The notes: generated by a model not told the origin, from the letters alone. 64,000 nt of DNA from Myxococcales bacterium (GCA_016794505.1 JAEUJZ010000120.1:1-64000); one strand, 5' to 3'. Positions 44,279-54,207 are shown, numbered from the stretch's first letter. Numbers and translations are program-made.

Positions 44279-47200
44279 ATGTCGAATCGAAACGAGCAAG
44301 CCGCTTCTCAGCCAGCGGTCCGGCGAGAGCCCCTGCTGCGGCGATGGCAGCTGCTTCTGGTCGCTCTCGTTGCGCTCCTGGCGCTGGTGTTGCTGAGCTC
44401 GACCGCGGCTCCGATCTCAAACTTCTTTGACCGTCCCGATCACTGGACCGTGCAGTATCTGCGCTTGTTGGTGGCTGTGCGGCCACACGATGTTGGGTTG
44501 AAGCTGCAGCTCGTCCAGGTTCTTTTGACCACCGGACACGCGGCCGAGGCCCGCCAGCTTCTTTCAACCGCCGTTCCCACGGACGTGTCCACTTTACGAT
44601 GGGCGGCTTGGCTTCGCCTGCGTGTCGATCTGGCGCTGTTCACCCAGTCCAGCAAGCCTGCTGAGCGCGCGGCACAGGTTCGCGCGGGCATTGCGCAGGC
44701 CATTGAGGCTCTGCTGCGGGAGCCTCTGTCCGCATCCGAACTCGCGGGCCTCGCAGCAAATAGCCTGACCATTGGTCGCCCGGATCTTGCGGGAATGGTC
44801 TATCTGCGCTTGATCGATGCCGACCCGGCACAGCGCAGCAAGTGGCTGCTTCTGGCGGCGCAGCACCAAGATGCCAGCGGTCATCCTGCCGTCGCCGGCT
44901 TGCTCTACGATCGGCTGGCACGCCTCACGCTTCAGGCGGATGTGGCTCGACGGTACTGCCTACACTCGCTGCGCGCCTTGATCAGCGCAGACCAAGGATC
45001 AAAAGCGTTGACTCTGGCTGGCGAGTACCTGGTCCGCTTTCCTGCGGATCGTGAGCTGCTAGAGATCGCGGCCAAGCTGGCACTGGCCAACCAACAGCCG
45101 GCCCTGGCCGCTCAGTACTACCAGCGCATCGCGGATCGAACACAAGATCCTGCGACGCAGCGGCGCTTTGGTCGCCTGGCCCTGCTGGCGTTGATCGCCA
45201 GCAATCAAGGGGACGCCGCCTTGCACTACGCGGGTCAGCTTCTGGACAAGCTTCCCTTGGACGAAGAGCTGCTGAGTACCGCAACCAAGCTGGCCATGGG
45301 AAATGGCAAGCCCCGCTTGGCTCAGAAGTGGGGCCGTCTGCTTTTGCAAGCCCATCCACAGAGCACGGCTCGTATCAGCAGCCAGCTGGCCATTGAGCTG
45401 GCTGCTGGTGATCCGCATGCCGCACTGCAGCTGGCCAGGCGCTTAGTGAGTCGTCATCCGCACAGCATCCATGAACGTGCGCAGCTCGCGCGGATCGCAG
45501 AGTGGAGCGGTCAGCCTCAGCTGGCCTTGCAGAACTGGGTTCAGCTCGCGCTGCAGAGTGGTCGCCGCGTGTTTCTGGATCGCGCCCTCAAGATGGCGCC
45601 GCAGCTCTATGAGCTGGAGCAGCTCGCCACGCTGCTTTCTTACCTGGCCCACCGCGGTCGGCTTAGCCAGTCTGAGCTGCTGAGCTTGGTCGAGACCTTC
45701 GAAGAGATCGGTGAGCCCGAGCGCTTGGTCACCATCCTGCGCGATCAAGTGCGGCGTTACCCAGATCACCACCAGGCCTGGAAAGCACTGGCTGAGGTCC
45801 ATGAGCATCGCGGAGATCTGCCCGGTGCCATAAAGACCCTGGAGCAGATCAGTCGGAACAGCGGCAGCAGCCTGGCTGAGCTAACCCACCGCGCGGGTCT
45901 GCTGTGGGAGCTGCACAAGCCCAGCGAAGCCTATGTCCTGCTGCGCGATGTCCTGGATCACGCCGGCTTGGCTGGAAAGCAGCCACTGCTGAACAGCGCG
46001 GTACGAGGAAGATCAAGCGAGCACACGCCACCCAGCACGGAGGACTCGCCACGCACGACATTCCTGCGGCTGATGGCCCATCTGTTTTGGCTGCACGAGC
46101 CACGTCCTGAGTCGCTCGATGAATATCGCCAGCTCTGGCGACAGCAGGCGCTGACGATTCAAAGCGCTGGGCGGTACATGTATCTGAGCCAGACTCAGGG
46201 ACTGCATGCAGAAGCGATCTCCGTCGGAGAGGTGGCCTTTGAACGCTTCGACGATCCCGAGTTTCTCATCGCGGCGATGGAGCTTGCGTACGAAAACGGA
46301 CGCTGGCCCGATCTAGAGCGTTTGGTTCAGCGGTCTCTGCAGCAACCCGAGCGCTTTGCCCAGCGCAGAAGCTACTTCACAATCCTCGCCGACTACTATC
46401 TGCACAAGGGGCAGTATGAAGGCGCGCAAGCGGCGTACCTGCGGCTGCTGGCCCTCGACCCGACCTCGGCCATGGCGCGTGCGGCACTGCTCTGGCTGCA
46501 CATCGATCACGGCAATGACCTGCCGCACCTGCAAGGCAAGCGCAGCCGCAGCATGCTGGCTCGGCTGCTGACCAAGTGGCGCGGCGTGGCCAAGAGCGAG
46601 CCTGCGATGTGGCTGCCCTTTGCCACCGGCTGGGCGATGCTCGGACGCTCACAGCAGGCGGTTGACTGGTACCAGCGCGAGTGGACTTCTCGTCCCAGAG
46701 ACCATCTGTGGCTGCTGGGATCGGTCTCTGCTCTTGATGCGGTCAGCCGCAGCAGCGATGCGCATCGCCTGCGTCGCTTCGCCCTGGAGAAGCTGCGACC
46801 CGATGCTCTGCGTGCGGCCCATCGCGGCACCACTGGAGCCGAGCGTGAGCTCTTGAAAGCCTATGTGGACTTGGTGCGCGATCTGTATGGACCTGGCAAA
46901 GGATCGCGCTGGCTGGCTGCCGTTTTGCATCGTGACCTGGATCCCATCGTGCGCCGTGGGCTCTTGGCCACGTGGCGCAGCCAAGGACAGGGCAGTGAGT
47001 CGAGCGAGTGGATCGTCGATAGCAGCTCCATCCCCCGCACGAATCCCTGGGGCCGCTTCCAGGTTCCAGCGAAGCCCAGCCAAGATCCCCACCAGATCAG
47101 CCTGACCGATGTCGGCGCACTGCCTGACGATGCTGCCGAGCCAGCCCCTGCTCCCCTTTTGGCCTTGGCGGAAGACACAAGCGCCGATGAACGACCGAGC

Positions 47201-48133
47201 CCAACGCGCTCGCTTTGGGTTCGCGCAGAGACCGCTGTGCTGACCGTAAATGATCTGCTGCTGGCCAGTGCTTCTCTTTCCTTGCTCCTCGCGCGCGGCG
47301 CCTGGGCACTGGGCAGCCAGCTTGCCATCCACCAGCTCTTCCTCGATGCAGGCAATGATCCGCAAGCTGCGGCCACCGCGATCTCGCTGGAAGGCCGCGC
47401 TCTGTTTCGCCACCGGCTGGGTCGTCTGGATGTTGGCTTGGGTGTCGACCTGCGCAGGGACGGCAGCCTGATCACAGCGTATGCCAGCGAGAGCTTCCGA
47501 TTATGGCGTGGAAGTACGCTGCAGCTTGGACTGCAGATCAATGAGCCGGTCGCCGACACCCGCTGGCTGCGGATCTATGCCGCCCGTCATCGAGCCAGCC
47601 TGGGGCTCAACACGAGCTTTCTTGGCAACGGCATCTTGAATGTGCAGGCCAACTTTTTTCACTACCACACTCGCATCTATGAGCCCTTGAGCGCAGGGCT
47701 CAACGCCGACCTCGACATCGGCTATCGCCTGCGGCGCGTGCGGCCGATCTGGACCCTGCGCGCCACCGCTAGCTACACGCGCAACTTTCTGCTCAGTGAC
47801 CAGCAGCCGACATTTGGCGCCACCAGCCGCGATACCTTGCCGCTCGTCGACGTCTTGCCGCAGGACTTTGCAGCCCTGGGAATCGGCAGCCGCGTTGAGC
47901 ACCGCTTTCCAGGGACAAACGCTCTGGCGCCAGGGCGCTTGCGATACATGGCGGATGTCTGGGTGGGCTGGCTGTGGCCGCTGAACATTCCCACGTTTGA
48001 GCTGCGTGGTGGCTTGGTCCTCGCGCTGCCGCGCAAGCACGAGATCGGGCTGACCGGCTTTGTCGCCAACAATCGCTGGCTTGGGCCTGGCGTGATCAAC
48101 ACAGGCGTGGGCCTTAGCTACTTATTTCGCTGA
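44279..48133 (+). CDS. pelB: PelB, TPR and outer-membrane beta-barrel export porin
   Basis: 1,284 residues from ATG 44279 (AAGGTAAG upstream). An N-terminal inner-membrane anchor (LLLVALVALLALVLLS) is followed by a long array of TPR-like helical repeats (ALAEVHEHRGDLPGAIKTLE and many others). From about residue 975 there is a beta-barrel of alternating amphipathic strands ending VGLSYLFR. In Pseudomonas the TPR part binds PelA and the barrel secretes Pel through the outer membrane. It is longer than P. aeruginosa PelB (about 1,190), through additional repeats. Starts eight bases after pelA. Confidence 0.92.
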   Translation: MSNRNEQAASQPAVRREPLLRRWQLLLVALVALLALVLLSSTAAPISNFFDRPDHWTVQYLRLLVAVRPHDVGLKLQLVQVLLTTGHAAEARQLLSTAVPTDVSTLRWAAWLRLRVDLALFTQSSKPAERAAQVRAGIAQAIEALLREPLSASELAGLAANSLTIGRPDLAGMVYLRLIDADPAQRSKWLLLAAQHQDASGHPAVAGLLYDRLARLTLQADVARRYCLHSLRALISADQGSKALTLAGEYLVRFPADRELLEIAAKLALANQQPALAAQYYQRIADRTQDPATQRRFGRLALLALIASNQGDAALHYAGQLLDKLPLDEELLSTATKLAMGNGKPRLAQKWGRLLLQAHPQSTARISSQLAIELAAGDPHAALQLARRLVSRHPHSIHERAQLARIAEWSGQPQLALQNWVQLALQSGRRVFLDRALKMAPQLYELEQLATLLSYLAHRGRLSQSELLSLVETFEEIGEPERLVTILRDQVRRYPDHHQAWKALAEVHEHRGDLPGAIKTLEQISRNSGSSLAELTHRAGLLWELHKPSEAYVLLRDVLDHAGLAGKQPLLNSAVRGRSSEHTPPSTEDSPRTTFLRLMAHLFWLHEPRPESLDEYRQLWRQQALTIQSAGRYMYLSQTQGLHAEAISVGEVAFERFDDPEFLIAAMELAYENGRWPDLERLVQRSLQQPERFAQRRSYFTILADYYLHKGQYEGAQAAYLRLLALDPTSAMARAALLWLHIDHGNDLPHLQGKRSRSMLARLLTKWRGVAKSEPAMWLPFATGWAMLGRSQQAVDWYQREWTSRPRDHLWLLGSVSALDAVSRSSDAHRLRRFALEKLRPDALRAAHRGTTGAERELLKAYVDLVRDLYGPGKGSRWLAAVLHRDLDPIVRRGLLATWRSQGQGSESSEWIVDSSSIPRTNPWGRFQVPAKPSQDPHQISLTDVGALPDDAAEPAPAPLLALAEDTSADERPSPTRSLWVRAETAVLTVNDLLLASASLSLLLARGAWALGSQLAIHQLFLDAGNDPQAAATAISLEGRALFRHRLGRLDVGLGVDLRRDGSLITAYASESFRLWRGSTLQLGLQINEPVADTRWLRIYAARHRASLGLNTSFLGNGILNVQANFFHYHTRIYEPLSAGLNADLDIGYRLRRVRPIWTLRATASYTRNFLLSDQQPTFGATSRDTLPLVDVLPQDFAALGIGSRVEHRFPGTNALAPGRLRYMADVWVGWLWPLNIPTFELRGGLVLALPRKHEIGLTGFVANNRWLGPGVINTGVGLSYLFR

Positions 48134-48180
48134 GCGGACCGCGCGTTCTCGCACGGCTTCGACTGGTTTAGGAGACGAAG

Positions 48181-48789
48181 ATGTACACCCCATACGATTC
48201 CTCTGTTCGCTTGCCTCTGTTTTCCGTGGTTGAGCCCCGCAGCCACCCGTGGCTGCAGTTGGCCTGTTCATGGCTGCTGATGGCGTTGCTCTTGTGTGCG
48301 GTCACGCTTTCTGGCTGCACATCGGTGCTGCATGTAAAGGCGGGCTCTCCACTGGCTACGGGTGTGTCGTGGGCGCTCTTGCCCTTTGGCGACTTTGGCG
48401 AGACGCCCCAAGCGAGTGAGCGAGCGGAAGAGATGGCGCGCGTCCTGCTGCGCATGCACTGGGGTCTCGATCTGGAGCGCTACCCAACGTCCAAGGAATC
48501 GGCTGCCCTGATTGACCTCGACGAGCGGCAGCGGTTCGACAGAGCACTGCTGTGGGCTCGCGAGCAAGGCTTCGCGTATGGCCTGACCGGGAGCGTGCAG
48601 GAATGGCGATACCGCAGTGGCTCAGACGGCGAGGCTGCGGTCGGGTTGACGCTGCAAGTGATCAACATCAAGACCGGCCGTCCCGAGTGGCTCGCCAGTG
48701 GCTCGCGCAGTGGCCTGGGGGCGCAGACCGCAAGCGGCATCGCCGAGCAGCTCTTGAGCACGATGATCCAGCGGATTCGGATGCAGTGA
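48181..48789 (+). CDS. pelC: PelC, outer-membrane lipoprotein of the Pel exporter
   Basis: 202 residues from ATG 48181 (AGGAG upstream). A long N-terminal region ends in a hydrophobic signal with lipobox VTLSGC, so about 155 mature residues are lipid-anchored. GVSWALLPFGDFGETPQASE and LTGSVQEWRYRSG fit PelC, which forms a dodecameric periplasmic ring at the PelB barrel. The pre-lipobox segment (about 45 residues) is longer than usual, and an internal Met (MALLLCAVTLSGC) could be the true start. Identity rests mainly on position and size plus the lipobox. Confidence 0.85.
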   Translation: MYTPYDSSVRLPLFSVVEPRSHPWLQLACSWLLMALLLCAVTLSGCTSVLHVKAGSPLATGVSWALLPFGDFGETPQASERAEEMARVLLRMHWGLDLERYPTSKESAALIDLDERQRFDRALLWAREQGFAYGLTGSVQEWRYRSGSDGEAAVGLTLQVINIKTGRPEWLASGSRSGLGAQTASGIAEQLLSTMIQRIRMQ

Positions 48790-48793
48790 ACTT

Positions 48794-50176
48794 ATGATTC
48801 TCAAGCCCCTACAAACGACCCTTGAAGACCTCGCCATCCAGCGTCCCTGGCTGGTTTGGGTCGAGGTGGTCGTGATCACGCTGGTGCTGCCGGTCGTGGG
48901 GTGGTGGCGCCAACCTCAGGATCCCTTTTTCTTGCAGGCCCACTTTCCGTGGTTGGTGCTGGCGCCGCTCCTGCTGGGTCTGCGGTATGGCTTCATCCAG
49001 GCGCTCGGCAGCGTCGCCGTGATGTCCGTGCTGATGTCCCTGGCGCTGCACTGGGGGTACCTTGGGGTCGCTTCCTTTCCGGGCAGCTTGACGCTGGGTC
49101 TGCTGTTGGTGGGAATGCTGGCCGGCGAATTCTGTGACATGTGGCACCGTCGCCTGCATCGCCTCAGCGAGATCAACTCCTATCAGCACACGCTGGTTCA
49201 GAAGTTCACGCGCTCGTACCACTTGCTGGCGCTATCACACGGGCAGCTAGAGCGGCGCATGCTGGCGAACACCCGCAGCCTGCGCGAGACCATGACGTAC
49301 CTGCGTCAGCGCGCACAGGCCGTCGATACCGACGCCAGCGACGACCACGAGCTGCACCACTTGATGATGGAGGTCCTGAGCTCCTTCGGGTCGGTGCAGG
49401 TCGCGGCTCTGTACCGGGTCGATGAATACGGCATCTTGATTCCCAACATCGTTGCCAGGCTTGGCAATCCCGAGCCGATCCGAATCGGCGATCCCATGGT
49501 TGTGCAGGCGATGCAAGAAAAGCGACTCATCTGCATTCGCCCACATGAGACGGTTCTAGCCGCACCAAGCAGCGCGAAGGTCGAAGTCGGTACCACCGCA
49601 GGGGCCCCGCTGCACTCCAAGATGCTGCTGGCTGTGCTGCCTCTTACGGATGTCTGGAGTCGAACGTGGGGAGTCGTCACCATCCAAGCTCTGCCCTTTG
49701 AGGCGCTCAACCGCGACCACCTGGCGTTGCTCGCGGTGCTCGGTGGCCAGATGGGAGATCTGCTGGCGCTGGGGGCCGCCGGCAGCATGGTTCAGTTTCA
49801 TGCGTGCCTCTTGCGCAGTCAGCATGACGCGCGCTGTTTCAATCTGCCCGCCATGCTCATCGGCATCGCCGTTGACCAGAACCTGAGTCCGCCTTCGCTT
49901 TTCTCTGAGATCCTCGACCAGCACCGCGGACTTGATCAGCAGTGGCTGATGCACAACGCCCAGGGACACCGCGTGCTGCTGACCGTGCTTCCGCTGACGG
50001 ATGCAGAGGCCTCGCGCGGGTTCGTACAGCGCTTGGAGGTCTGGTGCCAGACCACATACGGAAAGCCATTGGCCGACTGCGGTGTGCGTGTGCGGCAGGT
50101 TGCGCTGGATGGCGAAGGAGCCGCACAAGACAAGCTGCGCACGCTGCAGAAAGCCTGTGATATTCATGCTGCCTAA
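48794..50176 (+). CDS. pelD: PelD, inner-membrane c-di-GMP receptor
   Basis: 460 residues. Four N-terminal membrane helices (20-110, including VWVEVVVITLVLPVVGWW) are followed by a short coiled helix, a GAF domain (about 185-325, FGSVQVAALYRVDEYGILIP) and a degenerate GGDEF domain. The c-di-GMP I-site RxxD is present as RGLD at 378-381, with the second binding Arg at 413. P. aeruginosa residues are R367, D370 and R402, a constant offset of 11. PelD activates the Pel synthase when c-di-GMP is bound. Starts four bases after pelC. Confidence 0.93.
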   Translation: MILKPLQTTLEDLAIQRPWLVWVEVVVITLVLPVVGWWRQPQDPFFLQAHFPWLVLAPLLLGLRYGFIQALGSVAVMSVLMSLALHWGYLGVASFPGSLTLGLLLVGMLAGEFCDMWHRRLHRLSEINSYQHTLVQKFTRSYHLLALSHGQLERRMLANTRSLRETMTYLRQRAQAVDTDASDDHELHHLMMEVLSSFGSVQVAALYRVDEYGILIPNIVARLGNPEPIRIGDPMVVQAMQEKRLICIRPHETVLAAPSSAKVEVGTTAGAPLHSKMLLAVLPLTDVWSRTWGVVTIQALPFEALNRDHLALLAVLGGQMGDLLALGAAGSMVQFHACLLRSQHDARCFNLPAMLIGIAVDQNLSPPSLFSEILDQHRGLDQQWLMHNAQGHRVLLTVLPLTDAEASRGFVQRLEVWCQTTYGKPLADCGVRVRQVALDGEGAAQDKLRTLQKACDIHAA

Positions 50177-51293
50177 GCCGTCACACCGACCCAAGCCGCG
50201 CTCGGAGACGGCCACGCAGACTCTAGAGTCGCAGCCCAAGCCGCCACGGAGCGTACGACATGGCCTGTGTCTGTGCCTGGCCGCCCTCGCGATCGAGGTC
50301 GTGGTCTTGGGGGCAGCGCTCGCGTATTCCGGTCCCGGTACAGGCATCGTGCTGATCCTCCACGTGGGCGGCTGTGCAGTGGCGGCGCATGGCCTGCATG
50401 CGCTGATGCCGCCGTCGCAACAGAGTCAGCGAAGACCGGGCCTCGTGTTTCTGTTCGCCCTCACATTTTTCATGCCGCTTTTGGGGACGCTTGGCATGCT
50501 TGGCGCCCTCCTCGCCGAGCGCTACATCCCCAGTCGTCCGCCTGTGGTGTCTGGCTGGCAGAGCATCGCCATGCCCGAGCTGCCGCAGCAAGCTGCGGTG
50601 AGAAGCGCTCGTTTGGAATATGGCGATGGTGCGCTTTCTGCGCTGCTGCGCTATTGCCCCAACCCCGAGCGGCGCTTGTCAGCGGTGCTGGCGGTGCGCC
50701 ATCTGCGCGATGTGAAAGACACCGAAGTCCTGCGGCTGGCCTTGACGGACACTGCGGATGATGTTCGCCTGCTCGCCTACTCCATTCTTGATCGTCGAGA
50801 GCAAGCCTTTAATGTTCGTCTCAAGACTCTGCTGGCGCAGCTTGAAGATCTGACCTGCGCTCCGCCTGCGCGGACCCAGTTGGAAAAGCGCTTGGCACAG
50901 ACGCAGTTTGAGATGATCGAGCTGGGCTTGTGCCGCGGGGAAGTGCTGGACTTTGTACTGAAGGAAGCGCGCCGCCACATCAACGCGGCGCTGCACGGCG
51001 AGGCCGACGATCGCGAGAGCGTCTTTTTGCTTGGCTGCATTGCGCTGCAGCAGAGCGACCTCGCGACGGCAGAGCAGGCCTTTGTGCAGGCCCAGGCCAT
51101 GGGCATGTCGCAAGAAGCCGTGCTGCCCCGACTGGCAGAGATCGCCTTTCGTCAGCGCCGCTTCGATCTCGTCACGCACTATCTGCAAGCCATCGATCCG
51201 ATCTGCTTGCGTGCCCAACCTCAGCTAAGCGGCATCGCCGCGCACTGGATCTTGGAGTCATCCTCATGTCTGCCCAATCGCTCGTCGACGTAA
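50166..51293 (+). CDS. pelE: PelE, inner-membrane TPR-type component of the Pel synthase
   Basis: 375 residues from ATG 50166 (overlapping pelD by 11 bases; GTG 50157 is possible). Two hydrophobic regions (LCLAALAIEVVVLGAALAYS with GIVLILHVGGCAVAAHG, and GLVFLFALTFFMPLLGTLGM) precede a cytosolic helical-repeat part (LRYCPNPERRLSAVLAVRHL, CIALQQSDLATAEQAFVQAQ). This layout matches PelE, which complexes with PelD, PelF and PelG. Sequence-level signature is weak; context is decisive. It overlaps pelF by 28 bases. Confidence 0.85.
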   Translation: MLPKPSHRPKPRSETATQTLESQPKPPRSVRHGLCLCLAALAIEVVVLGAALAYSGPGTGIVLILHVGGCAVAAHGLHALMPPSQQSQRRPGLVFLFALTFFMPLLGTLGMLGALLAERYIPSRPPVVSGWQSIAMPELPQQAAVRSARLEYGDGALSALLRYCPNPERRLSAVLAVRHLRDVKDTEVLRLALTDTADDVRLLAYSILDRREQAFNVRLKTLLAQLEDLTCAPPARTQLEKRLAQTQFEMIELGLCRGEVLDFVLKEARRHINAALHGEADDRESVFLLGCIALQQSDLATAEQAFVQAQAMGMSQEAVLPRLAEIAFRQRRFDLVTHYLQAIDPICLRAQPQLSGIAAHWILESSSCLPNRSST

Positions 51294-52774
51294 CTCTGCT
51301 GCTCGAAGGAACCTACCCCTATGTCAGTGGCGGAGTGTCGAGCTGGGTCCATCAGATCATTCGCGGCTTGCCGGATCTGACTTTCTCGCTGGTCTTTCTG
51401 GGAGGGGCCCCCAGCCAATACGGCGCTCCCAAGTACACGCTTCCTGGCAACGTCGTGACGCTGCGAACCGAGTACTTGATGGAGTCAGGCCAGACGCTCA
51501 AGCCACATACGTGCCCAGGGCACCCAGGCCGCTTTGCCGATAGCCAAGCCGTGCATGCTGTCTTGCGCGATACGCAGCAAGAGCTACCGACGGACTTGAT
51601 CCAGCGCTTGTTGGACAGCATCGGTCAGGAGGACGGCATCCCGGCCGCAGACTTTCTGTTGAGCCGAGCGGCCTGGGACAGCATCTGCGATGACTATCAC
51701 CGCTTCTGCGCGGCCGCTTCCTTTGTCGACTACTTCTGGACGGTGCGAACCATGCATGCGCCGATCTTCAAGCTGGCCGAGATCGCGCGCAGCCTGGGCC
51801 CAAGTCGCGTCTATCACGCGGTGTCCACTGGGTATGCCGGACTCCTGGGTGCATTCCTTCACCACAAGCATCATCAGCCGCTCATCATCACGGAACACGG
51901 CATCTATACCAAAGAGCGCAAGATCGACTTGGCGCAGGCGGACTGGATCGTGGACTCCAGCGAGGAACAGTCCGATGGGCTGCGCGCTGGCATTGGCTAC
52001 ATCCGCACGCTGTGGATTCGCTTCTTTCAAGGAATCGGCCGGCTCGCCTATGGCGCAGCGGATCCGATCATCTCGCTGTATGAAGGCAATCGACAGCGCC
52101 AGATCGCAGATGGTGCCGTAGCGTCGCGAACCGAGATCATCCCCAATGGCATCGACCTCGCCCGCTTTGCGCCGCTGCGCACCCAGCGCGCGGAGCGCGT
52201 GCCACCCATCCTGGGACTCATCGGTCGCGTGGTGCCGATCAAGGACATCAAGACCTTCATCCGAGCCATGCGGGTGGTCTGCAATCGCATCCCAGAAGCC
52301 GAGGGATGGATCGTGGGCCCGACCGAAGAAGATCCCGTGTATGCCCGCGAGTGTGTCGACCTGGTAAACAGCCTGGGACTTGCGGACCGCGTGAAGTTTC
52401 TCGGCTTTCAGAAGGTCGAGAACATCTTGCCCAAGCTCGGTCTGATGGTGCTCACCTCGATCAGTGAAGCCCAGCCCTTGGTCTTGCTGGAGGGCTTCGC
52501 AAGTGGGCTACCGGCCATTGCCACCGATGTCGGCTCGTGTCGCGAGATCATCTACGGGGCTACGGCCGAAGATCGCGCGCTTGGCAGCGCGGGGGCGGTG
52601 GTTTCCATCGCTCACCCGGACGCGACGGCAGAGGCAGCCGTGTCCTTGCTGCAAGACCCTGCCCGCTGGCAAGAAGCCCAGCGAGCCGGCATTCAGCGCG
52701 TTGAGCGCTCGTACACACAGCAGGACATGCTGAAGAGCTACCGGCGGACATACCACGCCGCGATGCAGCGCTGA
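51266..52774 (+). CDS. pelF: PelF, cytosolic GT4 glycosyltransferase that polymerises Pel
   Basis: 502 residues from ATG 51266 (GGAG upstream, inside pelE). N-terminal VTLLLEGTYPYVSGGVSSWV is the hallmark start of PelF. GLIGRVVPIKDIKTFIRAMR and the EX7E motif in SEAQPLVLLEGFASGLPAIA (Glu401, Glu409) are GT4 signatures of a GT-B retaining enzyme. PelF uses UDP-sugars and passes the chain to membrane-bound PelG. Length agrees with P. aeruginosa PelF (507). The adjacent glmS and epimerase would supply its nucleotide sugars. Confidence 0.95.
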   Translation: MSAQSLVDVTLLLEGTYPYVSGGVSSWVHQIIRGLPDLTFSLVFLGGAPSQYGAPKYTLPGNVVTLRTEYLMESGQTLKPHTCPGHPGRFADSQAVHAVLRDTQQELPTDLIQRLLDSIGQEDGIPAADFLLSRAAWDSICDDYHRFCAAASFVDYFWTVRTMHAPIFKLAEIARSLGPSRVYHAVSTGYAGLLGAFLHHKHHQPLIITEHGIYTKERKIDLAQADWIVDSSEEQSDGLRAGIGYIRTLWIRFFQGIGRLAYGAADPIISLYEGNRQRQIADGAVASRTEIIPNGIDLARFAPLRTQRAERVPPILGLIGRVVPIKDIKTFIRAMRVVCNRIPEAEGWIVGPTEEDPVYARECVDLVNSLGLADRVKFLGFQKVENILPKLGLMVLTSISEAQPLVLLEGFASGLPAIATDVGSCREIIYGATAEDRALGSAGAVVSIAHPDATAEAAVSLLQDPARWQEAQRAGIQRVERSYTQQDMLKSYRRTYHAAMQR

Positions 52775-52829
52775 GCGTCTGCCGCACTTGCAAGGCGGAC
52801 CCACAAACAACATCACGTCGAGGCTGCAC

Positions 52830-54206
52830 ATGGCTGGTATTGGTTTTGAGCTTCGTACTCTGCTGCGCAGTCAGAGCTTGTTCGGCATGCTGCGGGCCTA
52901 CAGCTTCGCTGGTGCCATTAGCTCGGGACCGTGGATGCTGACCATCTCGTGCGTGCTGGCCATCGGCATTCTCGGTCGCGATGCCAGCGATGCAACCCAG
53001 CAGATGGAGCGCTTCCAAGTCACGGTGACGTACATCATTGCAACGACGCTGATCCTGACAGGAGGTCTGCAGCTTGGGTTGTCACGCTTCATTGCAGACC
53101 GGCTCTTTGAACGACAGCCGCAGCGTGTCTTGCCCAACTTACTGGGCGCGATCACGCTGACCAGCGCGGTCAGCGGTCTTTTGGGGACCACGCTTTCATG
53201 GACCCTCTTTGAGGAACCGCTCGCCTATCGGGTCTTGCTGGTAAGCAACTTTGTAACCATGAGCAACATCTGGATCGTCGTGGTCGTTCTGTCGTCGCTC
53301 AAGGCGTATCGCCAGGTACTGATCTCGTTCCTCATCGGCAGCGTCCTCGTGGTTGGCTCAGCGCTTTCGCTTCGACACTTCGGAGTCTCTGGGCTGCTGC
53401 TGGGATTCCTGCTCGGCCACGCCGTGCTGATGTTCCTACTGCTCGCCCTGATCATGCGCCGGTACCCTGGGCATGGCTTGGTTGCCTTTCAGTTCCTGCG
53501 CCGTGGCCAGCTCTATCCCAGCCTGATTCTGACCGGGCTCCTATACAACCTGGCCATCTGGGCAGACAAGTTCCTGTTCTGGACCAACCCCGCCACCAGC
53601 GAAGCCGTGCTTGGACCGCTTCGTGCATCGCTGATCTACGACATTCCGATCTTCCTATCCTATCTGTCCATTGTGCCCGGCATGAGCGTCTTTCTCGTGC
53701 GGATCGAGACCGACTTTGTCGAGTGCTACGACGCCTTCTACGATGCCGTGCGCAATGGCGACACGCTGAGCAACTTGCAGCGGCTCAAAGACCGCATGGT
53801 CTATGTGGTACGGCAAGGCATCTACGAGATCTTCAAGGTGCAGGGTCTGACCGTGATCGTGCTGATCATCTGCGGACGCTATCTGCTCGCTGCGCTCGGC
53901 ATCTCAGCGGGGTACTTGGCTCTTTTCTACGTCGATCTGGTCGCTGCAGGCCTTCAGGTTCTGCTGCTGGCCGTGCTCAACATCTTTTTTTATCTCGATC
54001 AGCGACGCGTCACGCTGCTTCTGAGTGCGACGTTCTTGCTGAGCAACTTCGTGTTCACCGCGATTACGCAGCAGCTAGGGCCGGCCTTCTATGGGTATGG
54101 CTTTGCATCGGCCATGTTGCTTACGTGTCTGCTGGGGATCTGGTTGCTGTCAGCACGTCTCGATTCGCTCGAATACGAGACCTTCATGATGCAGCGATTC
54201 GCCTGA
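52830..54206 (+). CDS. pelG: PelG, polytopic inner-membrane protein of Pel synthesis
   Basis: 458 residues from ATG 52830 (GAGG upstream). MAGIGFELRTLLRSQSLFGM is the characteristic PelG N-terminus. About 12 hydrophobic helices follow, among them FAGAISSGPWMLTISCVLAI and LIFTGL-like segments such as YPSLILTGLLYNLAIWADKF and GISAGYLALFYVDLVAAGLQ. PelG is the MOP-flippase-like component translocating Pel with PelD/PelE. Last gene of the operon; a hairpin lies two bases after its stop. Confidence 0.94.
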   Translation: MAGIGFELRTLLRSQSLFGMLRAYSFAGAISSGPWMLTISCVLAIGILGRDASDATQQMERFQVTVTYIIATTLILTGGLQLGLSRFIADRLFERQPQRVLPNLLGAITLTSAVSGLLGTTLSWTLFEEPLAYRVLLVSNFVTMSNIWIVVVVLSSLKAYRQVLISFLIGSVLVVGSALSLRHFGVSGLLLGFLLGHAVLMFLLLALIMRRYPGHGLVAFQFLRRGQLYPSLILTGLLYNLAIWADKFLFWTNPATSEAVLGPLRASLIYDIPIFLSYLSIVPGMSVFLVRIETDFVECYDAFYDAVRNGDTLSNLQRLKDRMVYVVRQGIYEIFKVQGLTVIVLIICGRYLLAALGISAGYLALFYVDLVAAGLQVLLLAVLNIFFYLDQRRVTLLLSATFLLSNFVFTAITQQLGPAFYGYGFASAMLLTCLLGIWLLSARLDSLEYETFMMQRFA

Positions 54207-54207
54207 C

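Noticed and set aside
46649..47559. Minus-strand frames of 230-250 codons inside pelB
   Set aside because: Antisense to an intact TPR/barrel gene; no family motifs.
49808..49840. RSQHDAR in PelD as the c-di-GMP motif
   Set aside because: Spacing is RxxxD, and the true RxxD (RGLD) lies further on at the position expected from P. aeruginosa PelD.
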